Positions 1 to 11,036 of a DNA stretch of 64,000 bases are shown here, piece after piece. The notes under the pieces are model-generated. The model did not search any database. It was given only the letters and a program-made list of their open reading frames with translations, and was not told the origin of the DNA. The stretch covers positions 745,501 through 809,500 of the forward strand of contig JAZKJV010000386.1 of assembly GCA_037367405.1 (NCBI GenBank), read 5' to 3'. Each line of letters starts with the position of its first letter. Positions within the stretch are counted from its first letter, which is position 1. Origin of the DNA: Ottelia alismoides. Its lineage: Eukaryota > Streptophyta > Magnoliopsida > Alismatales > Hydrocharitaceae. A program made the position numbers and the translations under genes.

Positions 1-1003
1 AGTTGTGAGCCGAAACCGAGAGTGGTCTGAACTTGCCCTTAATCCACCTAATTTTCAGAGGAGCTTCACCGAGAAATAGGATTTTAAAAGCTTCAGGTCT
101 TTTGACTTAATTCTTTCAGTTCCACACGACAATGTGCAGCGTTTGACTCTTAGTGTCTAACCTGATCTCTTCATTATGGGTACAACTCTGGAATAGGGAA
201 TTAATTTGTACTCTCGCACTATTCACTTAGCTCAACCCAGACGGGATGTTGGAAGACTGTGTGAGTCTCTTTTCTGGTAGCGTGGAAATCTAAAGACCGG
301 AGTACGGGTTGAAATAAAGCTTCGGAAAAGGGATGGACGGCTGGGCATAATTTTTTCTGAGACCCCAAAAAATGTACGGAATAAAAAGATGCTATATCCG
401 TAGGGCAAAACGAGATCCAAGCAGAACCACCAAAAATTCCAAATACAAAGAAGCATTCTACCAAATAAAAATTCGACCAAAAAGGTCCAAGCTTCAAGAA
501 ACCTGCAGATCTTGGTGGAGACTTGGCTACACTGGCCATCTTCACAAGGAGAGGTGACTGCACTGGCCACCCCCTCCAGTTCTTTTCTCTTTCTTCTAGC
601 TTCTCCCCCATTTCGATTGTGAACACAGGACGACAGACCTTAGAAGGAAATACCTAACTCCCCGAGGACGAGTTACTGGAGAGGAGAGGAGCATGGTAGT
701 CCAGCATTCTGGATAGGAAGAGCTAAAACCCTTCACATACACGACTCGGTTATTCAATGTTCATAGGGTATACTTCGGGAAGAGGATTGATCTAAGATGA
801 CTTCTGAGCCGAAACTGTGACAATGATGTGTAGAACTTGAGGGCTGTTGATTTTAAAGTTCCGCCACACTAATTAATCCAAAGGTCAATTTTAGTCTCAC
901 TTTCACCTCCAGTTCATAGTCTTGGTATGGAACCCAGTCTCACTTCATTTCGTGGAATGTCTTTTTGATGCTCAGGGACGAGCATGGTTTAAGTATAGGG
1001 GGA
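1..1003 (+). mobile_element. 3' end of an Athila-like internal region with polypurine tract
   Basis: This is non-coding sequence ending in a purine stretch (about 992-1003, AAGTATAGGGGGA) directly before an LTR start. The words before it (CAGGGACGAGCATGG.TTAAGTATAGGGG) recur at 12781-12810 just before LTR-B, so both are the 3' end of the same retrotransposon family. It implies that the body of this element lies upstream of the window. Small open frames at 219-626 on the minus strand resemble no family I know and are probably chance. Confidence 0.6.
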
Positions 1004-2143
1004 TGATGAATCTCGGATTCATCACTCTAAATCTCATTTATTAAGCTTAAGTTCCTAAAAATCAACAGCATATTTGCATTTATTCTGCATAATTAGCATT
1101 CATGCATGTTTTCATAAAAATGGCATTTTATCCATAATTTCTGCACAAAATAAAAGCAAAAAATCCAAGCCACAGTTGACATGTAAATAGCCTAACTTCC
1201 CAGAAATTTAACTCCTTCATGCTAACTCTGAATAATCCAAAACCACTTCCATTGTGTACATATCACTCACAAGAACAAATGAAAAATACAAAAAAATTCA
1301 CTAACCCAAATAAGTGGACCAAAAACCCAAACCATAGTTTCAGGATTTCGGACTAAAAGCCACATATCTTCCCCATCCAGTGTCCGATTTGATCCTACTC
1401 ACTTTTGAACTAATGTACATTCAATTACCTTCAAAACAAGACCAAGTTCAAGTGAATCGGAGCTCGTATGTGAAAGTTGGGTTTTGGGCTCTTTTGGACT
1501 TGTATATTTTAGCGATTTTTCTGACCTATATTTTATGTATATATTTTCTTTATCATAAAAATCCAAAAAAATTAAAATTAGGTGTATTTTATTTATCTTT
1601 GATTTTTTCATATTTTTCCGGATTTTTATCTTGTTTAAAAATGACAAAAAAAATATAGAAAACCCAAAAATCAAGGTATTTTATGTACATGGGATACCCC
1701 AAAAATTCACTTTTTACATTTTACCGAATTTGGCTTTGATGTCTTCATGAAAGTTGTAGATCTCGTCGAGACGAGCATTTTTCGTGAAGGAACATTTTTG
1801 ATCCGAGGTCATTTGCTATTTCTTTCTGATTTTACAAATTCTTTTATTTCCGAAATTTCTGGTGCTGACACGTGGCAGCCCCAGAGGCCGCCACGTGTCA
1901 GCCATTTTTCGCTTTATTTAAAAAAATAATATTAATTAAAAAAATTGCCCGCACGTGCGTTGCACGTGCCTCCCAGGCACGTGCTCCGCACGTGCGCCCC
2001 TTTCCTTTCCCCTTCGCTACGTGGCAGCTCTACGACCGTTCGATCTCAGCCGATCGAACGGCCTGGAACCCATCTTCCCCAACGTATCTGCCCCAACTTC
2101 TCCGCCGCCTTCCGCAACTACCACGCCGCCCCCTCCGAGATAT
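1004..2143 (+). repeat. LTR-A, 5' 1.1 kb of an Athila-like LTR (interrupted)
   Basis: It begins TGATGAATCTCGGATTCATCA after a polypurine tract. It aligns by eye with LTR-B (12811 on) through several blocks: the start, the 'TACCTTCAAAACA.GA.CAA' to 'GTGAAAGTTGGGTTTTGGGC' block (1428-1490 against 13230-13290), and the 'CATGAAAGTTG.AGATCTCGT.GAGACGA' block (1746-1775 against 13721-13750). It breaks off at 2143, where another LTR start appears. The missing 3' part is not seen in the window. The divergence from LTR-B is large, so the pair is old. Confidence 0.65.
1864..1994. promoter_or_regulatory. Cluster of six CACGTG G-boxes in LTR-A
   Basis: Two perfect 13-base arms, GCTGACACGTGGC (1864-1876) and its reverse complement (1890-1902), flank a 13-base loop, each arm holding a CACGTG. 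Four more CACGTG sites follow at 1952, 1963, 1978 and 1989. CACGTG is the core G-box bound by plant bZIP and bHLH factors. LTR-B keeps a degraded form of the first palindrome (CACGTG at 13836 and 13859). A role as LTR enhancer is inferred. Confidence 0.6.
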
Positions 2144-3863
2144 TGATGAATCCACATTTCATCATCTTTATTCTATCATTTTGGCCTCAAAAACCCTAGT
2201 AAATACGTGTAAATAGGCTTAATTCATGCATTTTAGCATCTATGTATATGTGTGTAAATATTGTATAAAATGCGGTTTTTAAAGCCAAAATTATAGAATA
2301 AAGAAAAGAAAAGAAAAAGAATAAAAATATTGCAAATATTTTATGACCCGAAACCCTGAGACCTAGGCATCTTGATGAGTAGGTCGACAAGGAATAAAGT
2401 AGGGGGAGATAAGGTCAAAACAACAGTGTAAATACCCATACATTCTATTAATTCTTTATTCATTTTGGGACCTATTTTTGGTTTCACTTTTTATCAAATA
2501 AAGAAACTTTGTACATGAAAATTGTAGATAATTTTATAAAGAAAAATACCAAATTGATTTCATTAAAAAATAATGTACAGATAAAAGTTATGGTCTGAAT
2601 AAAAATCCAGAATCCCAACTTCCCAGACCCGTATCTCACAACTGACGACTCCAAATGCAGCATACTCACCTTTAATTGTATATAGAAGAAAATAAGCTAT
2701 TTAATGGTGATGGTTTCGCATTTGGAGGAGCTACGGTTTGAAAGTTGAGTTTTGGACCCCTATTGTATACCTGTACTGAATAAAATATTCAATTTATTCT
2801 TTATTCATTATTTATTCTTATATATATATATTTATTATGTAAATATTACTTATAATATATATATGTGCATTAAAATCAGAATAAAAATGCAAAGAAATTA
2901 CAAAATAAAAATACTTGTATAAAGAATACATAGGTATACTGCCTATACATATACCTATACAAAACATACTTGTATTTTATTAAATATACAAAACATATCA
3001 GAAAAATTAAATAAAAATATATTTGTGTAGATAAAAGTATTTCATACTTTTAGAAAATAAGAAATGAAATTAATAAAGATAAAATACACAAAATAAAAAT
3101 AAATTAATAAACTATATAGATAATATACCTATATAAGGCTATAAAGGTAACTTGTAAAAATCCAAGTTATAAAAATAATTAAAATTCATAATAAAACACT
3201 ACAGAAAATAACAAATAGTTTTTATTTTATAATCATTATTCAATTCGGCTTATTTCTATTTTTAAATAATTTTTTTAATCTTTTTCCAGGAGTTTTTCCT
3301 GGTTGGTCCACGTGGACCAACCAGGGGGACCAGGAGAGTTGACCTCGGGTCAACTCCCTGGTCCTACTCCTGTAGCATTGTCAGAACAGGTTTTGACCCC
3401 ATTTTCGAGGTTTTTTGGGCGATGCACCTTTCATCCTTTCGTGATGAACCTTTGACGACTTTTCTTCCTCGATCAGAGCTCTTGCACGCCCAAGACTCTC
3501 CTTGGGCGGAGGAGCTCTGAATCGAGCTGGACACCTCAGTCAAATGAACCCCTAGTCAACCCCTTAAAACCGACCTCTGATCCCTTTTTGAAATTTTGAA
3601 CCGCGAATACTCTCTGATCCACCCCCCTTGAGCGAGCAAGAGGAGCCCGGAGGTGACAGCTTCGAGCTCCACGCATCCAAGCGGCGGAAGAGCACCATTC
3701 CAGGCGCGTGTTCCAACCTCCGACGACCGCCGTCGAGGTACCCCCTTCCCTCGCCCGCTCTGGGCTTGAGGCAGCTTTATTTCCTTTAGTTTTGCTTGCA
3801 TTTCATTCCTTATCATCTCGCGCTTCATTTCCCCCATTCATTCGTTTCAATCGTGGGTCGATA
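2144..3863 (+). repeat. LTR-A2, 5' part of a second Athila-like LTR, cut by the gap
   Basis: It starts TGATGAATCC at 2144 without a polypurine tract before it, as expected for a 5' or solo LTR inserted in LTR-A. Its layout matches LTR-D on the other strand: the distance from LTR start to the TTGACC palindrome is about 1.2 kb in both once the MITE in LTR-D is subtracted. It also matches LTR-C near 63300-63760 (the 'GGAGGTGACAGCT' and 'CGTCGAGGTACC' words). The middle 2400-3290 is very AT-rich. The 3' end is lost in the N run. Confidence 0.6.
3298..3362. promoter_or_regulatory. Two adjacent long palindromes in LTR-A2 (G-box and paired TTGACC)
   Basis: A perfect 28-base palindrome (3298-3325), centred on CCACGTGG, is followed 10 bases later by GAGTTGACC-TCG-GGTCAACTC (3336-3356), extended outward by ACCAGG/CCTGGT. 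TTGACC is a W-box, the site of WRKY factors. The same order and spacing are seen in LTR-C and, eroded, in LTR-D. Function as transcription-factor sites is inferred. Confidence 0.6.
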
Positions 3864-3963
3864 NNNNNNNNNNNNNNNNNNNNNNNNNNNNNNNNNNNNN
3901 NNNNNNNNNNNNNNNNNNNNNNNNNNNNNNNNNNNNNNNNNNNNNNNNNNNNNNNNNNNNNNN
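3864..3963. other. Assembly gap (100 N)
   Basis: Exactly 100 N bases, a conventional placeholder of unknown true length. It falls where the 3' part of LTR-A2 and the primer-binding site should be, so the missing sequence could be 2 kb or more. Confidence 0.97.
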
Positions 3964-5227
3964 TGATCTGCAAGGACAGAGGATTGAATTTTAATTTTGT
4001 GAGATAGAGCTTAGTCTAGGTTTAATTTTCTGCAGTATTCTCAGGGTCCCTCTCTTTGAACTCTTGTAATAATTTGGACTGAACTTATCTGTGGTGTGGC
4101 GGGTCTATTTCAACCTCTTCTGTGTGATTGGGACCCGACTTGATTGGCGTAAGACTTAGGCACATATACGCTTGCTTATTTATCATTGATTGTGCTCATA
4201 ATTCTTAGGCCTCACTTTCATTTAACTAAACGCACTATAGATCGTTCAATATTAGCCAAATATTGAAATCAATTATTCCCACTAATAGAACTATCTGCTT
4301 AGGGTATTTTCCATCTGTGTATATCGTTTAGTGTAATTTAAATTCCTTGTCTTGCATCCGCATGAAGAATGTGAGGATTCATTGTAAGTCTTCTTCTTAA
4401 GCATGCATCATTAATTTATGTTTGTATTGGCTTTTTTGATTCTCCTTCCTCAAGTTTTACAACTTAGGAATTAAAGGAATTGAGACTGTTCATTAGGCAT
4501 GAATTTTTGTGCTCACATAAACCTCAGTGAAAATCTCAATTTAAAAGTGGAACTACTAATCAAGGCGGATGTAAATAAAACTGACATAAATATTCACTTG
4601 TGTTTGGTGGAGAGAAACCCACTCATTGTTTGTAAGGACAAGAACGCACACTTAGGACAGAGCCAAACTGAGAAATTTCACTTAGACTACTGATTTTAAA
4701 AACAATTAGCTACTTTTCAGTGAGAGTCTTAGGTAGTCGTTTTACGGTCCGACTTCCTTTACAGAGTGGGTGGTTTAGAGGACACTGTGAAAGGCTCCAT
4801 CCTCAAGTAACACGGGTAACCATTTAAAACGGTCCGCACTTACACCTATACTGGCTAAAAGTAGGTGCAACTAGTTGTACAAACTCCGGAAAATCTTTGT
4901 GAAGTATTTCAGTACCTAACAGCTCCGCTTAATCTTCAATATTGCTTTATCATTAAATTAAAATTTGAAAAGATAAGCGGACGGACCCTAGCATGCCTTC
5001 ATCAGTGTTGAGTAGGTGAATTTTAAAATTTTGACTTGTGTTTGCCTTGTATGCATTCTCATGAAGACTCTCTTCGCGACCCCTCTTGGTCTTAGGGTCA
5101 TCATCTTTAGCTCTCCTCCTCCTTCAGGGTTCTTCACTCTCCCACTAAGGAAACTTTTGTCCTTAGCAATTCTCCACTTAATTCAGACGATTAATTCTGA
5201 ACTCTTTACTTCTGAAGGTAAGTCACA
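3964..5227 (+). mobile_element. Non-coding leader of the Athila-like element
   Basis: No coding frame is convincing here. The stretch GTTGAGTAGGTGAA (5007-5020) and flanks also occur on the minus strand at about 16130-16145, in the leader of the opposite element, which identifies this as the family's 5' untranslated leader. It runs up to the first gag-like reading frame at 5228. Confidence 0.5.
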
Positions 5228-6663
5228 ATGCATCTAAAGAAGAACCTTGGTGATGACGAGAATGACAATGACCCCATTCGAGCACTTTTGGCTAGAATAA
5301 CCGCTGCTGAACAACACATTGAACTGCTTAGGGAACTGATTGCAGTCATGCAATGTGGCGAGGCTACTATGGAAGACACATACCTCCTTGAATTGGATTA
5401 TGACTACAACTGGTTGAGGTCGGTACCCCCTGAGGATGCGTTCGAACACAAACTGCATTCCTTGCATTGTTGCTGAAGTTCGGAGGGAATAATCATGAAG
5501 AACCTTATATCTTCCTAAGTGATTCGAGGTAGCCTACGCTAACTTCTGCCACCCTAGGGTTAGTCAAGACTACATCTGGTTGAGATTCGTCCCCTACACC
5601 TTGACCGATAAGGAAGCTTATTTGCTGAAAAATTTAGGGAAAATAGCCACTACATGGTTCACCTTCAAGACTTTGTTCTTAGAGAAATTCTACCGAGTTA
5701 GTAGAATTAATCAGATGAGGATCAAACTCACGAGCTTTACCCAATATCTGAACGAACCTTTCCATGAAACCTGGGAAAGGTTCGCAGACCTAATCTAGAA
5801 ATGCTTAAGACACGGGATAAGCAAAATGATGCTGGTCCAAAGTCTTGTCAATGGACTAAACCCTGAGACTCAAAGGTTAGTGAGTGCATCCTGCGGAGGA
5901 AGCTGCATGGGACGCCACGAGGACATCGTGGTGGTGTTCGAAAGACTTGCTAAATCCAGCCGTGCCTAAACCACCAGCTAGGCTTACATAGCTGGCTCCA
6001 AAAAGATGGTGAATAATCTGATGACCGATCATAGTGCTATATGGGAATAATACTGATAAGCTAACTATGGTTGAATAGATTTATAAAAGGTAGACGAACT
6101 CCATAAATCATCTGATATGGAGAATTTGGCTAAATTGCCTCAGCAAATGGAGGAATTGACTGACAGGATATCTAATATTCAGATACCGGCCATAACTTCA
6201 CCCTTGCCCAAACACACCAAATTCACTAAATTCAAGGTCCAGGGGTTGGGCAAAAGAGCCATTGGGGAGGAGACCAAGTCTTGTGCCAATCAAACTGAAG
6301 AAATCTCCGCCCAAGCAATCTACAAGGAACCTCCACAAGTCATGGAGACTAACGGAGTTTGGTATAGCCTGGAACCTGTCAACCGTTTATGCCAAAACTC
6401 TACTCAAACCCTCATCCACCGCAAGCCTGAACCACATACCGACCTCAACCACAACAGCAACAACAGTACCGCACGGGTTATCAGATTCCGCAACCACATC
6501 CATAAAAGAATCAACGCCAAGGCCAGCAGGGCCAATTCAGACAATGTCAATAGCCTCAGGCCAGGTAGGGTCAGGGGTCCTCCTCTTCTTCTATCTCTCC
6601 GGAACTCCCAGCGAGTGCTGGGCGAGCTTCATGACACAAGAGTCGACATAAATCAACTCTCTT
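5228..6663 (+). pseudogene. Athila-type gag, broken
   Basis: Gag forms the particle that packages the element's RNA. The readable part lies at about 5470-5970 and needs frame changes. It shows an FGG..EEPY segment, then PYTLTDKEAYLLKNLG, a W-containing helix and the FLEKFY and ETWERFADL segments, followed by a stop and then GLNPET. This order is that of the Retrotrans_gag domain of Athila elements. At least one frameshift near 5520 and a stop at 5796 break it. A tail with a short heptad-like stretch (6117-6190, NLAKLPQQMEELTDRI) follows. There is no zinc knuckle that I can read. It is not functional as it stands. Confidence 0.7.
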
Positions 6664-7267
6664 GATGGAGAGATGAGGTGACCGCACCATAAAACATGAT
6701 TCCATCTCAAGTCCAAGCTAACCCAAATAGCCTTAGACATAATCAGGTACTAATATCTTAGTATTCCAAACCTAAACATGAGCCCTTGTCGAATAATAAC
6801 GCTTATCATATTTCTCTTAGGAGCGGAAGGACCGTAACCATGCCTGATCGAGCAAAGAATATGGTGACATAGCCCCGGAGTCAAGAAATTCATACAATCC
6901 TGGGGAAATTGAGGAAGAAAGACAAGAGGAGAAAGAAGAAGACTCACCCACACCACCCGTGATACACTACACCACTGGAGATAATGGAGAGTCAGAATCT
7001 AAGTATGAGAAGAAACACCACCAAGGCATCCACAATAATCAACCACCAATTTCCCTGCTTTTAATCCGAGTCATGTAAACAATTCTCATTCAATAAAAGT
7101 AATGTTTTTTATCACAACAAGCCCATCCCTTTCCCCCATGCTCTTGCGGACGGAAAGAAGAAAAACATAAAAAAACAAAAAAAATGATAACGAGATGGCC
7201 CGCATCTGCAAAGAAAAATTAAGGTCACTCTGTCCCTAGACGAGATGATAGAAAGAAACCTGGCTTT
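6664..7267 (+). mobile_element. Decayed gag-protease linker, no readable product
   Basis: This lies between the gag tail and the protease remnant on the same strand. I see scattered acidic and lysine-rich codons (for example around 6900-7030) but no frame longer than about 70 codons and no motif. It is probably eroded gag 3' sequence. Confidence 0.4.
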
Positions 7268-7880
7268 TTGAAAATACTTAAAAGTGAGATGCCACACCAA
7301 CAAGGGCCAACAAATAGACTCCTAGCTGACAAAGACATACTCTCTGTTGCCACATCTCATCTTATAAAAATTGAGATGCCAAGGAAGAAAAGAGACATGG
7401 GTGCTTACTTTGTCACTAGCCAAATCAAAGAAATCAAGTTTGCCGAAAAATTTTTAGATAATGGTTCATCCATAATCTCATGCCCACAACCCTATTTGAG
7501 CAACTGAATCTAGGTCCTCTTAAGCAATCTACAGCTGTACTTCAATTCGCAGATACATCAACTAAGAAACCTAGGGGAAGATTCAAAATGTTGTCATAAA
7601 CATAGAGGGATAAAATTACCCAGTAGATTTCACAATACTTCACATGGATGTCCTAGAAATTGGAATGACTCCCAAATGATACTAGGGTGACCCTTCCTTA
7701 GGACCGTAGGAGCTATATACGATTACACATTCGGGAGAATCCAGTTTGGAAAAGTGGAACTTAAAATGAAGCAAAGTAGGTTTCAAAGACTTGACACTGA
7801 GTCGAGCACTGAGTCTGAAAATAAGAAACTGAGGCAGAATATACAAAAGCAATAGTTGAGCCCTAGAGACAAAATCCAAC
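7268..7880 (+). pseudogene. Athila-type aspartic protease, broken
   Basis: The retroviral-type aspartic protease cuts the polyprotein. The active-site region reads LDNGSSIISCP at about 7462-7494 where the family has D-[LS]-G-[AS]-S-I, and the C-terminal part reads ILGxPFLRTVGAIYDYTFGRIQF (about 7674-7745), matching the usual 'ILGRPFLAT.RA.ID...G.L' block. A stop replaces one codon inside that block and another separates the two halves at 7505. It sits upstream of RT, the normal position. It is clearly a remnant. Confidence 0.7.
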
Positions 7881-8301
7881 CACTATGATAGAATCAACCT
7901 CATCTGGAGAGGAAATTGTTGATGATTTAGCCTGCCAACTCATTCATATATCTACCTATACTTTCGGAGACATAGAGGCCCCTTTAGACCTATCAGTCCA
8001 TTCTCCTTATGGACAATCCCAGAGTAAGGTACACAGATCGGACGCGGCACTTGCCACACCATATTCCATCATTAGCGATCCGATCCCAGAAACAACCACG
8101 ATGGTGGTCGATATTGATACACTGCAAGCATCCACATCACAACAAGAAGCACCTTTGAGAGGACTAGATTCGGGTAACAATACCGACTTACCTGAGCTCA
8201 ATCCTTTGCCCCCTACGCTTAAGTATGCCTTCCTTGCAGGAGATAAGGGATAGTTTCCTATCATCATCAGTTCACATCTGATCGAAGAGCAGGAAATCCG
8301 C
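7881..8301 (+). mobile_element. Protease-RT linker region
   Basis: An open frame of 122 codons (7885-8253) runs through the linker. It is acidic and serine-rich with no motif, as in other Athila pol linkers, and stops before the RT. I see no independent gene here. Confidence 0.45.
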
Positions 8302-9720
8302 TTGCTTAATGTTTTGGAGAGAAATCGCAAGGCTATAGGTTGGAGATTGTCTAACCTTCCAGGAATAAACCCAGCCCTGTGCCCACACCATATTTACATG
8401 GAAGATAATGCTAAACCCTCCCGTGAATGCCAATGTAGGTTGAATCCAAACTTAAGGGAAGTGGTTGAGAATGAGATCGAAAAATGGTGTAAGGTTGGTT
8501 TCATATATCCCATCTCCGACTCCAAGTGGGTATCGCCTTTGCATGTTGTTCTGAAAAAGTCGGGACTTCATATTATCACCAATGAGGAGGGAGAAGAGAT
8601 CATGACATGGGTACCCACGTCGTAGCATGTCTGTGTGAATTACGGACGCCTGAATGCCGCAACGAAGAAGGATCATTTTCCGCTGCCTTTTATTGATCAA
8701 ATCCTGGAGAGATTAGCAGGGAGAGAATACTTCTGCTTCTTAGACGGGTATTCGAGCTACAATCAGGTAGCCATCACTCTCAAGGACTAGGAAAAAGACT
8801 ACTTTTACATGTCCTTTCAGCAATACGCATTCAAGCGCATGCCTTTTGGTCTTTGCAATGCCCCGGGCACCTTTCAGCGATGCATGATTGTGATTTTTGC
8901 CGAAATGGTTGGGGATTTCCTGGAGGTCTTTATGGATGAATTCTCGATGTATGGTTATTCATTTGATGATTGTATAGCACACTTGGATCGAGTCCTCCAA
9001 AAGTGTAGGGAAGTGAATCTGGTGCTCTCTTGGGAGAAAAGCCATTTCATGGTAAAAGAGGGCATTGTATTGGGGCTTGTAATATCCAAGAAGGGAATGG
9101 AGGTTGAACCTGTCAAAGTGGATGTGATCAAGAAGCTCGAGCCACCTACCAATGTGAAACAAGTACGGTCTTTTCTGGGGCATGTCGGATTTTACAGAAG
9201 ATTTATCAAGGATTTTTCAAAAATTGCCCGACCGCTAACTGACCTTCTAGGGAAAGACACCGAGTTACTAGTAGATCATAAGTGTCTTAAAGCCTTCGAA
9301 CTACTCAAAAGAAGGGTCATTGAGACTCATGTCCTACAAGCACCCAACTGGTCTCATCCCTTCGAGTTCATGACAGATGCATCCGATTTCACGAGACAAT
9401 GAAAACTGGAATTTCGTATGCTCTTCACTACGCAAACAAAGTTTTAGACCCTGCTCAAAAAAATTACACTGTGACTGAAAAGGAAATGCTTGTTGTTGTC
9501 TTCGCCTTGGAAATTTTTCTATCTATACTTCTAGAAACGAGGGTGACAGTTTACACAGATCATTCTGCCATCCGATACTTAATGGAGAAAATAGACGCAA
9601 AAGCACGACTCCTTAGGTGGATACTATTGCTTCAGGAATTTGATTTGGATATTAAATATAAACCTAGGGTTAAGAATGTCGTGGCAGATCATTTATCACA
9701 GATCGAAAATAACAAGATCC
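8302..9720 (+). pseudogene. Athila-type reverse transcriptase and RNase H, broken
   Basis: RT copies the element RNA into DNA and RNase H degrades the RNA strand. Visible in order: the 'GIYPISDSKWVSP' finger block (about 8503-8540), an in-frame stop at 8623-8625, VNYGRLN, DHFPLPFIDQ, the palm FLDGYSSYNQ, another stop at 8788-8790, AFKRMPFGLCNAPGTFQRCM, and the catalytic box FMDEFSMYG at 8929-8955 in place of FMDD. RNase H starts with TDASDF (about 9374), then shifts frame near 9390 and resumes with YALHYANKVLDPAQKNYTVTEKEML, VYTDHSAIRYL and LLQEFDLDIKYKP to about 9690. The RT wording (CREVNLVLSWEKSHFMV.EGIVLG) is that of the Athila clade. Two stops, a frameshift and the Asp-to-Glu change make it inactive. 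Confidence 0.88.
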
Positions 9721-11036
9721 CTGAATCTGAATATATCCGTGAAACCTTTCTAGACGAGTCAATTTCTACTATCGACTCACTCCCATGGTATGCCAATACG
9801 ACGACTTATCTTGTCTCCAAGAAAGTTCCTTAGGGTTGGCCCAAGAATAAAATCGATCGACTCATATCAGAAGCCAGACACTACCACTGGGAGGATTTGT
9901 TCCTTTCCTTTAACGGACGGATTGCATATGGAGAAGATGTATTCCTCAAGAGGAATACCAAAGTATCCTCAATCTATGCCACACCCTGGAGGCGGGATGA
10001 CATCATTCTGGGAAGAGGACCGCTGAGAAGATACTACAATGTGGATTTTACTGGTCGACCTTGTTTAAAGATGCTTACAATTTTGTCAGGTCAGGCCCCG
10101 TCAGTCAGAGAATGGGAGGGACCATTGGTTCCAAAGATGCCATGCATATGCAACCAGTGATCATCTGTCATGTATTCGACGCATGGGGAATTGACTTTAT
10201 GGGCCCAATCCCTGATAGTCAAGGATTTGAATATATTCTTCTCGTGGTAGATTATTTATCTAGGTGGGTGGATGCTATCCCTACTCGAGAAGCATATAGC
10301 AAAACTGTTTGCAAGTTTTTGAAAGATAATATTATTTCGAGGTTTGGAATTCCAAAAGTAATAATATTCGATGGGGGTAGCCACTTTGTCAACCAGGAGG
10401 TGAAGAAGTTGACTAAGGAATACGGCATCGAGCACCGTGTCGCTAGTCCTTACCATCCACAATTCAATGGCATGGTTGAGGTGTCAAACAGAGAGGTTAA
10501 AGGAATGTTACAGAAGCTCATCCACCCTGACAATAAGAACTGGTCCCAACTCCTAGACCAGGTTCTATGGGCTTATCGGACGGCTTATAAGACCCCATTG
10601 TCCACCTCCCCATTTTGAATGGTATATGGAAAGCCATGCCATTTGCCTGTAGAACTTGCGTGTAAATCAGAATGGGCAATCAAAAAGATTAATTAGAATT
10701 GTCACCAAGGGAAGAAGATCGAGAAATGGATTTCAATGAACTATCCGAAATCTGAAATCATGCTTATGAAAACAACACCATTTACAAGGACAAAGTAAAG
10801 AGATGGCATGACAAGAACATTCAAACAAAAACATTTATCCCAGGGAAGAAAGTATGGTTATTTAATACAAAATTGAAAATTTTCCAAGGTAAATTGAAAT
10901 CAAAATGGACAGGACCCTTCAATGTAAGAGAGGTACACAATAACGGTAGTGTTGATATCTTAAAGACCGCAGATAGCACGCAAACATCTATAGTCAATGG
11001 TCATCTACTTAAACATTTTGTCGAATCCAACGAGTA
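9721..11036 (+). pseudogene. Athila-type integrase, broken
   Basis: Integrase joins the DNA copy to the host genome. The zinc-binding N-terminus is eroded (9840-10150). The core is readable at 10179-10618: WGIDFMGPIPDSQ, VVDYLSRWVDAIPT, FGIPKVIIFDGGSHF, the HRVASPYHPQFNGMVEVSNREVK block with the catalytic Glu, and VLWAYRTAYKTPLSTSPF. A stop at 10616 interrupts before MVYGKPCHLPVELACKSEWAIKK, and the C-terminal KRWHDK..LSQGRK..L block continues with frameshifts to about 11036. The order RT-RNase H-integrase is that of Ty3/gypsy. The core frame alone is 185 codons, so it cannot act alone. Confidence 0.88.
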
